Shown here in pieces: positions 1 through 5,681 of a stretch of DNA of 9,772 nt. Within the stretch, counting starts at the first letter, position 1; each line of letters opens with the position of its first letter. The notes under the pieces are model-generated. The model did not search any database. It was not told the origin of the DNA and saw only the letters and a program-made list of their open reading frames with translations. The stretch is from Lachnospiraceae bacterium UBA3772 (lineage in GTDB: Bacteria; Bacillota; Clostridia; Lachnospirales; Lachnospiraceae), in assembly GCA_002371025.1 (NCBI GenBank), contig DFFQ01000129.1:1-9772 (forward strand). Reading direction: 5' to 3'. The translations under genes were made by a program, and so were the position numbers.

Positions 1-336
1 ACCGATGGAATGGAAAATGCCAGCAGCAGATATTCTCGTGATAAGATTGAAAAAATGGTTAAGCGCCAGCAGGAAAAATATGGTTGGGAGTTCATTTTCA
101 TTGGAGCTAATATCGATGCTTACGCTGAGGCCAGCAAGTTTGGAATTAAAAGAGAAAGAACAGTTAACTATGTTTGCGATGGAGTTGGAACCGCAAATGT
201 ATTTGCAGGGGTTTCGAAGGCGGTATGTTCAGTTATGAAGGCTGATAGTATGTGCGTTAGCGAGGAACTAAGCAGTTGTGACTGGGATGAAGAGATAAAA
301 AGAGATTATGAAAAGAGGGGAAGAAAGAACCGCTAG
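1..336 (+). CDS. VWA-domain protein, C-terminal fragment
   Basis: The reading frame is open from base 1 and gives 111 residues before TAG, so the 5' part of the gene lies outside the window. The visible part starts TDGMENAS, followed by a YGWEFIFIGANIDA strand and helix. This matches the C-terminal half of von Willebrand factor A domains of the kind common in clostridial stand-alone VWA proteins, where the TDG turn follows a core strand and contributes to the metal site. The remaining MIDAS residues (DxSxS) would lie upstream and cannot be checked. The end is a charged tail (DEEIKRDYEKRGRKNR). VWA domains generally mediate metal-dependent protein binding; the partner is unknown. An internal ATG at base 10 would be an artefact of the window edge. 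The family assignment is fairly sure; the cellular role is not. Confidence 0.75.
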   Translation, partial: TDGMENASSRYSRDKIEKMVKRQQEKYGWEFIFIGANIDAYAEASKFGIKRERTVNYVCDGVGTANVFAGVSKAVCSVMKADSMCVSEELSSCDWDEEIKRDYEKRGRKNR

Positions 337-400
337 ATTGAAGAAATGACCACAGGATAATCTGGCGCAAATTTATTAGCTATAGCATAGAACAGAGTTA

Positions 401-429
401 TTTTACCGGATTTCATTTTTTGTTATAAT
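401..429 (+). promoter_or_regulatory. Probable sigma-A promoter with extended -10
   Basis: A perfect TATAAT (424-429) is preceded by TG at the extended -10 position (TGTTATAAT, 421-429). A weak -35 candidate, TTTTAC, sits at 401-406 with a 17-base spacer. Transcription would begin near 436, inside the 5' arm of the terminator hairpin at 430-466, so transcripts starting here would lack the full hairpin and escape it. That arrangement would end the VWA transcript and start the flavoprotein transcript in the same few bases. It is a motif-based call only. Confidence 0.45.
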
Positions 430-466
430 GGACCATAGAGCGTGTCTTGCCCTGTGGTCCTTTTTT
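430..466 (+). terminator. Rho-independent terminator, diverged copy of the 55-bp palindrome
   Basis: The arm GGACCATAGAG (430-440) pairs with CCCTGTGGTCC (450-460) around a 9-base loop, with one T-G wobble and one A-C mismatch, and is followed directly by six T (461-466). This is a classical intrinsic terminator, 93 bases after the VWA stop codon. Its arms (ataatGGACCATAG / CTGTGGTCC) match the core of the palindromic elements found at the other junctions. The CCCGGG centre and GTTAAC ends have been lost. Confidence 0.75.
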
Positions 467-569
467 ATAGTATGTTGGGGCGCAAATTCATGACGGTAAG
501 GAACATTTTATAGCAAGATGCTGATGTTATGCTCCATTTTATAGAGTGTAGGGCTTATAAGGAGGCAAA
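467..569 (+). other. Leader of the flavoprotein gene
   Basis: There is no ORF or RNA gene that I recognise here. The stretch contains a 10-base direct repeat CATTTTATAG (504-513 and 535-544, spacing 31, about three helical turns). A second 10-base repeat, GGCGCAAATT, occurs at 479-488 and upstream of the promoter at 364-373. It ends in a strong ribosome binding site, AAGGAGG (559-565), four bases before ATG 570. The repeats could be regulator sites, but short AT-rich repeats are common by chance. Confidence 0.35.
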
Positions 570-1187
570 ATGAAAGTTTTAATGATCAATGGAAGTCCTC
601 GAGTTGGAGGAAATACAAGTATAGCTTTAAATGAAATGCTTAAGGTTTTTGAAGCTGAAGGTGTGGAAGCGGAGATTGTTCAGATAGGAAATAAAGACAT
701 CAGAGGATGCATTGCATGTGGAAGCTGCGGCAAAAATGGCAAATGTGTCTTTGATGATGTCGTAAATGAACTTGCGGTTAAATTCAAGGAAGCCGATGGA
801 CTTGTGCTGGCTTCGCCTGTTTATTACGCATCTGCAAATGCTACCCTTATTGCATGCCTTGACCGACTTTTTCATAGTGCAAAATTTGATAAGACTATGA
901 AGGTTGGAGCTAGCGTTGTCTCAGCAAGAAGAGGAGGGCTTTCGGCAACATTTGACGAGCTGAATAAATACTTCACAATCAGTGGAATGCCGGTTGCATC
1001 CAGCCAGTATTGGAACAGCATTCATGGAAGAGAAATGGGGCAGGCAAGCAAAGATTTAGAGGGACTTCAGACCATGAGAACGCTCGCGAGAAATATGACA
1101 TTTCTTATGAAGAGTATTGCACTTGGTAAAGAAAAATATGGTCTGCCGGAGAAAGAACCATGGCAGCCAACAAGTTTTATTAAATAA
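570..1187 (+). CDS. Flavodoxin-fold NAD(P)H-dependent oxidoreductase, iron-sulfur-flavoprotein-like
   Basis: This 205-aa protein begins MKVLMINGSPRVGGNTS, the phosphate-binding loop for FMN in the NADPH-dependent FMN reductase/flavodoxin-like superfamily. A second flavin-contact loop, SPVYYASANA, lies near residues 81-90. Cysteines 47, 50, 53 and 59 form CX2CX2CX5C, fitting the compact cluster motif (CX2CX2CX4-7C) of archaeal and clostridial iron-sulfur flavoproteins that bind a 4Fe-4S cluster. Members move electrons between NAD(P)H or ferredoxin and small acceptors such as quinones, O2 or peroxide; the substrate here cannot be told. There is no signal peptide, so it should be cytoplasmic. 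ATG 570 is supported by AAGGAGG four bases upstream. Length is typical. Many relatives with this cysteine pattern are annotated only as flavodoxin family protein, so cluster binding is inferred. Confidence 0.85.
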   Translation: MKVLMINGSPRVGGNTSIALNEMLKVFEAEGVEAEIVQIGNKDIRGCIACGSCGKNGKCVFDDVVNELAVKFKEADGLVLASPVYYASANATLIACLDRLFHSAKFDKTMKVGASVVSARRGGLSATFDELNKYFTISGMPVASSQYWNSIHGREMGQASKDLEGLQTMRTLARNMTFLMKSIALGKEKYGLPEKEPWQPTSFIK

Positions 1188-1195
1188 CATATGAA

Positions 1196-1250
1196 GTTAA
1201 CATAAAAATGGACCACTGCCCCCGGGACTATGGCTCATTTTTATGTTAAC
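1196..1250. repeat. 55-bp palindromic intergenic element, copy 2 (most symmetrical)
   Basis: The ends GTTAACATAAAAATG (1196-1210) and CATTTTTATGTTAAC (1236-1250) are perfect 15-base inverted repeats. The 25-base interior holds an imperfect stem around CCCGGG (1221-1226). It starts 8 bases after the flavoprotein stop codon and ends 32 bases before the methyltransferase start. As RNA it would fold into a long hairpin with an A-tract on one side and a T-tract on the other, the arrangement of a bidirectional terminator. No flanking target duplication is evident. Confidence 0.9.
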
Positions 1251-1282
1251 TAAATTTTATGGGGTGAAACAGGAGAAGAATT

Positions 1283-3331
1283 ATGACAATAGAAGAAATG
1301 AAAGCAAGACAAAAATGGTTTGAGTATCTTTCCTATGGGAATTCTCAGTCTGTAAATATGGAACGGATCAAGAGTGTTTCAATGATTACAGGGAATGAGG
1401 TCTTAGAATATGTGCTGAGGACTCTTGAAATTTTTGATGCGGAGATTGAAGCTAGCCATGTCCAGGCTAAGGAAGGCAAGGATGCAATTAGGGAGAACTG
1501 TGTGCTAAATCAGGATAACTGCTCTTTAGCAGATCTATCTCTGAAGGAATTAAAGATAGTAAAGACCGTTCTTCAGTGGTCGGAAGTTTCAAAATGCGGT
1601 AGTTTAGAGGATAGAGAGTATTGGAAGCAGATGGGGTATGATTTAGAGATTCATAACCTCGCATCAGCAGAAATCTATAAAAATGAAATTTACCCTTATG
1701 AGGACAGTAACATTTGCCAGTGCATTTATAAGCTGATAGCTTCTCACGGACTTATCGGTCAGGCGATTCGCGGTGAGGTGGCTTGCGACGCGAGGCTGAA
1801 CAGAGAGCTGTATGAACTTGTGGATATATTTGGGAAGGAGCATTTTAAAGCGATGCTGCTTTTACTTAACAAATGTATCATTGCAGCTGTGAGTAACGAC
1901 ATATGGTGCCGCGCCAAGGCGGATGTGGAAAAAATAATTGATGAGATCATTAATAAAAACCTGGAGCCATTTGCTTCAAATGAGAGACTTCGCAGGCTTT
2001 GTCCGAAGCTGCTTGATGCCGCAGATCCAGAAAATAGTAAGGAAAATGTTACTTTCTTTGAAAATAATATTTTTAATCATAATATCGATCTTTGGTATTT
2101 TGAATCTTCCCTTGGTTGCTTTGCGCCCAAGGATATCATAAAGATAATGGAGTTGGTGTTAGATAAGGCCGGAAATGATTTTGATCAGCTTAAGTTTAAG
2201 CCGGTTCAGGACGTGCTTTATTATGATTATTATGGGATAAAATCAATTAATGTATATAAAAAGAGAATAATTGAGCATTATCTTGAAACAGGGGACTCAA
2301 CCCATGTGGGGCTTGTGATTGAACGAGGAGCCGCAGTTACAGTCAGCTTCAAGTTTTCAGCGGCTGCCGAGAAACTTTGTGACTTCTGTGTCGAGGCAGA
2401 GCGCTCCGGAATTCTAAGTTATGAGAAAAGCATAATCATGATATTTGATATGTTCCATTTTAGAAGAGATGAATTTGACAGGCTAAATAATGAGGATTCC
2501 TACCTGTCTGCCATGAATGATGCCGACGAATCAACCAAGGAATCAATAGTGGACTATGCTGTGGGAGATGAGATCGTCGATGTAGGTTCAGGCGGAGGCG
2601 TGTTGCTTGATCTTCTTGAAAATAAATATCCAGACAAGAAAATCCTCGGAACAGACATCAGCGAAAATGTAATCGAAACCCTTACAAATAAAAAGCAGCG
2701 TGAGAATCATAACTGGTCTGTAATGAGACATAATTTCGTGGAAGGACCATTATTTTTTGGAAATAAGGAAGAGGAAAAAAGAAAAGCGACTTCTATCATT
2801 TTCTCTTCAATTTTGCATGAAGTTTATTCTTATACCGATACGAAAGATGGAAAATTTAACATTGATAGCGTTAAAATGGCTCTTTCTAATGCTTATGATT
2901 CTCTTAAAAAAGGTGGCAGGATCATCATTAGAGATGGAATAAAAACTGATTCAAATGAAAAGCTCACGGTAACATTTAAAACGAAAGAGGGGCTTGATTT
3001 CTTTAAAAACTATGTAAATGATTTCAAGGGATTAAAGGAGATTAAGAGAGAATTTGAATTCAAGGGAGATAGTGTCTGCGGCGACATTAATTTCATGCGC
3101 GAATTTCTTTATACTTACACCTGGGGAATTCAGTCTTACGCCCATGAAGTTCAGGAGCAGTTCGGATATATGACCATGAGGGAATATAAGGAGTTTTTCG
3201 GAGAACTAGGGGCAAATATCATTGAAGCAAGGCAGTTATTTGAAGAGGGATATAGGGAACATTTGGCGCCACTTGTGGAACTTGATAAGGAATTCCCTGA
3301 TTCTAACTGTATCATAGTAGTTGAAAAATAA
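1283..3331 (+). CDS. Class I SAM-dependent methyltransferase with large uncharacterised N-terminal region
   Basis: This is a 682-aa protein. Residues 431-439 (IVDVGSGGG) are the glycine-rich SAM-binding motif I of Rossmann-fold methyltransferases. D458 in ILGTDIS fits the acidic residue that holds the SAM ribose. IIFSSILHEVYSY (505-517) sits where motif IV would be, and LKKGGRIIIRDG (541-552) fits the post-motif strand. The ~425 residues before this domain are mostly helical in appearance and match no domain I recognise; the ~130 residues after it are also unassigned (EFLYTYTWG, YMTMREYKEFF). There is no signal peptide or membrane segment. ATG 1283 follows AGGAGA (1271-1276) at a good distance. 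The substrate could be RNA, protein or a small molecule. The nearby RNA ligase makes RNA worth considering, but no RNA-specific motif is visible. The methyltransferase call is firm; the specific function is unknown. Confidence 0.8.
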   Translation: MTIEEMKARQKWFEYLSYGNSQSVNMERIKSVSMITGNEVLEYVLRTLEIFDAEIEASHVQAKEGKDAIRENCVLNQDNCSLADLSLKELKIVKTVLQWSEVSKCGSLEDREYWKQMGYDLEIHNLASAEIYKNEIYPYEDSNICQCIYKLIASHGLIGQAIRGEVACDARLNRELYELVDIFGKEHFKAMLLLLNKCIIAAVSNDIWCRAKADVEKIIDEIINKNLEPFASNERLRRLCPKLLDAADPENSKENVTFFENNIFNHNIDLWYFESSLGCFAPKDIIKIMELVLDKAGNDFDQLKFKPVQDVLYYDYYGIKSINVYKKRIIEHYLETGDSTHVGLVIERGAAVTVSFKFSAAAEKLCDFCVEAERSGILSYEKSIIMIFDMFHFRRDEFDRLNNEDSYLSAMNDADESTKESIVDYAVGDEIVDVGSGGGVLLDLLENKYPDKKILGTDISENVIETLTNKKQRENHNWSVMRHNFVEGPLFFGNKEEEKRKATSIIFSSILHEVYSYTDTKDGKFNIDSVKMALSNAYDSLKKGGRIIIRDGIKTDSNEKLTVTFKTKEGLDFFKNYVNDFKGLKEIKREFEFKGDSVCGDINFMREFLYTYTWGIQSYAHEVQEQFGYMTMREYKEFFGELGANIIEARQLFEEGYREHLAPLVELDKEFPDSNCIIVVEK

Positions 3332-3342
3332 GCCACTACCCG

Positions 3343-3396
3343 GTTAACATAAAAATGGACCATGGTCCCGGGGAGTATGGTCCACTTTGCTTATTA
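3343..3396. repeat. Palindromic intergenic element, copy 3a (first of a pair)
   Basis: The conserved left arm GTTAACATAAAAATGGACCA (3343-3362) is followed by a CCCGGGG centre and TATGGTCCA (3376-3384). The expected right arm has decayed to cactttgcttatta and runs into the GTTGAC start of copy 3b. It begins 11 bases after the methyltransferase stop codon. Confidence 0.85.
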
Positions 3397-3439
3397 GTTG
3401 ACATAAAAATGGACCATACTCCCCGGGACTGTGGTCCAC
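3397..3439. repeat. Palindromic intergenic element, copy 3b, running into the GH31 ribosome binding site
   Basis: It starts GTTGACATAAAAATGGACCA (3397-3416), has the centre CCCCGGG (3421-3427) and ends GTGGTCCAC (3431-3439). The outer right arm is missing and is replaced by the AGGAGG of the GH31 gene. Its core (3410-3438) is the near-perfect reverse complement of the core of copy 3a (3356-3384), so the two can pair with each other as well as within themselves. Confidence 0.85.
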
Positions 3440-3441
3440 TT

Positions 3442-3447
3442 AGGAGG
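3442..3447 (+). promoter_or_regulatory. Ribosome binding site fixing the GH31 start
   Basis: A perfect AGGAGG lies four bases before ATG 3452. It rules out the longer in-frame reading from GTG 3431, whose first residues would be encoded by the palindromic element and by the Shine-Dalgarno sequence itself. Confidence 0.9.
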
Positions 3448-3451
3448 ATAT

Positions 3452-5608
3452 ATGAAAAAAATTAGAAAATATAGGATTGGAAATCCCATTCCGACAGATT
3501 CTGTTGTAGTGAAAATGGAGCTTGCTACAGGAGAGATTCCATTTTTTACATTAAATGAGGCGGCCAAGTCTTTATCCATTACACTTGATAAAAATGACAG
3601 AGTTTACGGTCTGGGTGAAACAGTAAGAGGGATGAATAAACGTGGCTGGACTTATACCAGCAAGAATTCTGATGATCCGGTGCATACAGAGGATAAACGT
3701 TCCTTATATGCATCACAGAATTTTATACTTATCACATGCGGTAACGCTAACACAGTCGCAGCTACAAGCGCAAGCGACAACGCTAACACAGTCGCAGCCA
3801 AAACCACAACCCTAGGCCTCTATGTGGATACTCCGGGGAAAGTGACATTTGATATTGGTTACACAAAGCTTGATGAGCTGCAGATTTCCTTCGAGGATCT
3901 TGACGCAGATCTTTATATTATCGAAGGCGGCAGCCCGCTGGAAGTAGTAAGTGCATTTCGCCACATTATCGGAAGAAGTTATATTCCGCCTAGATGGGCC
4001 TTCGGATTCGGCCAGAGCAGATGGGGATATAAAAATGAATCTGACATCCGTCGCGTAGCTTCGGAGTACAAAAAAGCTGGCATCCCAATTGACATGATCT
4101 ATATGGATATTGATTATATGGAGCGTTTCAAGGACTTTACTGTGGATGAAGAGGCATTTCCGGATTTTCCAAATTTTGCAAGGGAAATGAAGGAAAATGG
4201 CATCCACCTCGTTCCTATTATTGATGCGGGCGTTAAGATTGAAGAAGGCTATGACGTATATGAAGAAGGCGTAAAGGGAGATTTTTTCTGTAAGAAAGAA
4301 AATGGAGAAAACCTGGTGGCTGCAGTGTGGCCGGGGCAGGTACATTTTCCAGATTTCCTTAAAGATAGCGCAAGAGAATGGTTTGGAAATAAGTACAAAG
4401 TCCTGCTGGATCAAGGAATTGACGGTTTTTGGAATGACATGAATGAGCCGGCGATATTTTATACAGAGGATCATCTCGCGGAGGTTTTTGAGCAGCTGGA
4501 TGACTATAAGGGAAAAAATCTGGATATCTGGTCGTTCTTTAAATTCAAGGATCTGGTAGGCTCGCTTGCCAATAACGACGAGGATTATCGCAGATTCTAT
4601 CATGAGTATAAGGGCCAGAAAATACGCCACGACAAGGTGCATAATCTTTATGGCTACAACATGACAAGAGCCGCGGGAGAGGCATTTGAAAGGCTTTGCC
4701 CGGATAAGAGAATACTCATGTTTTCGCGCTCAAGCTACATTGGAATGCATAGATATGGCGGAGTATGGTGCGGCGACAATCAGTCCTGGTGGTCACATTT
4801 GTTGTTAAATATTCAGCAGATGCCGGCGCTTTCTATGTGCGGATTCCTTTATTCTGGTGCAGATATTGGTGGATTTGGAGCGGACACAACCGAAGATCTC
4901 TTGCTTAGATGGACGGCCTTTGGAATATTTACACCGCTTTTCCGCAACCATTCGGCCTTAGGAACCAGGGAGCAGGAAATGTATCATTTCCCAAGCAGAG
5001 ACATTTTTAGAAACCTGGTGGAACTTCGCTATGCCTTGATCCCATATCTTTATTCGGAATTTATGAAGGCAGTTTTGGAAGAGAAAATGCTCTTTAAACC
5101 GCTTAGTTTCGAGTATGATGACGAGAGAAGTGCGGAGGTGGAAGACCAGCTGCTCTTAGGCGACAGCCTTATGCTTGCGCCAATTTATAAGCAGAATGCT
5201 TCAGGCAGAATGGTGTATCTGCCAGAGGACATGAAAATGATACGTTTCAGGGCATGGAATGATTTTGATGAGGAAATACTTCCTAAGGGAGATCATTATG
5301 TTAAGGCTGGCTTAGATGAAGTGCTGGTATTTATCAAAAAAGGTAAGGCGCTTCCTTTAGCAGACATCGAAAAATGCATGAATAATAAGATGAATGAGCA
5401 GAATGTCAGAGTAAGTGAAAGTGCTAACGGAAATATAAGTGTAAATGAAAATGACAGGGGCAATATAAGTGCCAATGAAAATGACTCTGCGGCAATTTCA
5501 GGACTTCGCTCAGTTGATATAAGCGATAAGGAATTAAATTATATTTGTTTTGAAGCAACAGCTGAGGATTATGAACTTTACACTGATGATGGCGTGAGTC
5601 GAATATAA
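3452..5608 (+). CDS. Glycoside hydrolase family 31 alpha-glucosidase-like enzyme
   Basis: This 718-aa protein has the GH31 hallmarks. The N-terminal beta-sandwich includes RVYGLGETVRGMNKRG (from residue 50). The barrel has YMDIDYMERFKDFTVDEEAFPD, the nucleophile D329 in WNDMNEP (327-333), FSRSSYIGMHRYGG, and acid/base D442 in WCGDNQSWW. These retaining enzymes cleave terminal alpha-glucosidic bonds. The sequence style resembles gut-bacterial alpha-glucosidases acting on maltose- or isomaltose-type oligosaccharides, but substrate is not proven; alpha-xylosidase is less likely. There is no signal peptide, so it should be cytoplasmic. Two low-complexity inserts are unusual: residues 98-119 (two NANTVAA copies) and about 643-685 (NISxNEND repeats). 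The protein stops at ELYTDDGVSRI, in the C-terminal sandwich where I would expect some further residues. The next palindromic element begins directly after the stop codon. Confidence 0.93.
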   Translation: MKKIRKYRIGNPIPTDSVVVKMELATGEIPFFTLNEAAKSLSITLDKNDRVYGLGETVRGMNKRGWTYTSKNSDDPVHTEDKRSLYASQNFILITCGNANTVAATSASDNANTVAAKTTTLGLYVDTPGKVTFDIGYTKLDELQISFEDLDADLYIIEGGSPLEVVSAFRHIIGRSYIPPRWAFGFGQSRWGYKNESDIRRVASEYKKAGIPIDMIYMDIDYMERFKDFTVDEEAFPDFPNFAREMKENGIHLVPIIDAGVKIEEGYDVYEEGVKGDFFCKKENGENLVAAVWPGQVHFPDFLKDSAREWFGNKYKVLLDQGIDGFWNDMNEPAIFYTEDHLAEVFEQLDDYKGKNLDIWSFFKFKDLVGSLANNDEDYRRFYHEYKGQKIRHDKVHNLYGYNMTRAAGEAFERLCPDKRILMFSRSSYIGMHRYGGVWCGDNQSWWSHLLLNIQQMPALSMCGFLYSGADIGGFGADTTEDLLLRWTAFGIFTPLFRNHSALGTREQEMYHFPSRDIFRNLVELRYALIPYLYSEFMKAVLEEKMLFKPLSFEYDDERSAEVEDQLLLGDSLMLAPIYKQNASGRMVYLPEDMKMIRFRAWNDFDEEILPKGDHYVKAGLDEVLVFIKKGKALPLADIEKCMNNKMNEQNVRVSESANGNISVNENDRGNISANENDSAAISGLRSVDISDKELNYICFEATAEDYELYTDDGVSRI
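3743..3808 (+). repeat. In-frame direct repeat / low-complexity insert in GH31 N-terminal domain
   Basis: The 20-mer AACGCTAACACAGTCGCAGC occurs exactly at 3743-3762 and 3779-3798, offset 36 bases (12 codons). It encodes NANTVAA twice within an A/T/S/N-rich stretch (residues 98-119) between two beta strands (FILITCG and LGLYVD), so it probably lengthens a surface loop. Confidence 0.85.
5378..5506 (+). repeat. Low-complexity insert with tandem NISxNEND repeats in GH31 C-terminal domain
   Basis: Residues about 643-685 are rich in N, S, E and D. A 24-base unit (5432-5455 and 5462-5485, two mismatches, offset 30 bases) encodes NISVNEND then NISANEND. It lies between ALPLADIEK and NYICFEA, consistent with a flexible loop in the C-terminal beta domain. 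Confidence 0.8.
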
Positions 5609-5663
5609 GTTGACATAAAAATGAGCCACAGCCCCCGGGACTGTGGTCCATAATTATGTTAAC
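5609..5663. repeat. 55-bp palindromic intergenic element, copy 4
   Basis: It runs from GTTGACATAAAAATG (5609-5623) to a right end ATAATTATGTTAAC (5650-5663). The interior arms CCACAG and CTGTGG pair perfectly around a GC-rich centre containing CCCGGG. It starts on the base after the GH31 stop codon and ends 18 bases before the first WYL gene. The T-tract of the right arm is interrupted, so terminator strength is doubtful. Confidence 0.9.
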
Positions 5664-5670
5664 CGGAAGA

Positions 5671-5678
5671 GGGAGAGG
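5671..5678 (+). promoter_or_regulatory. Ribosome binding site fixing the first WYL gene start
   Basis: GGGAGAGG lies just before ATG 5682. The frame is also open back to GTG 5643, but that reading would translate the right half of the palindromic element and has no ribosome binding site of its own. Confidence 0.8.
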
Positions 5679-5681
5679 AAA

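Noticed and set aside
1208..1250. Mini-ORFs starting at the ATGGACCA of the palindromic elements (MDHxPxxxG... peptides, possible on both strands)
   Set aside because: No ribosome binding site precedes the ATG (only an A-rich arm), and the frames and ends differ between copies. The similarity follows from the repeated DNA and its palindromic form.
3398..3426. TTGACA in copies 3b and 4 as a -35 promoter box
   Set aside because: At 16-18 bases downstream there is only GC-rich CCCCGGG-type sequence and no -10 hexamer; other copies read TTAACA.
3431..3451. GTG start for GH31 at 3431
   Set aside because: It would translate the palindrome and the AGGAGG itself; ATG 3452 has the correct ribosome binding site spacing.
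3812..4642. Long open frame (276 codons) on the minus strand inside GH31
   Set aside because: It is fully antisense to a gene with clear catalytic motifs, encodes no recognisable domain and has a composition expected from the opposite frame.
1196..5663. Insertion sequence or transposon carrying its own transposase
   Set aside because: There is no transposase or recombinase gene in the window and no target-site duplications are visible beside the elements.
5643..5681. GTG start for the first WYL gene at 5643
   Set aside because: The codons come from the repeat element, and GGGAGAGG directly precedes ATG 5682.
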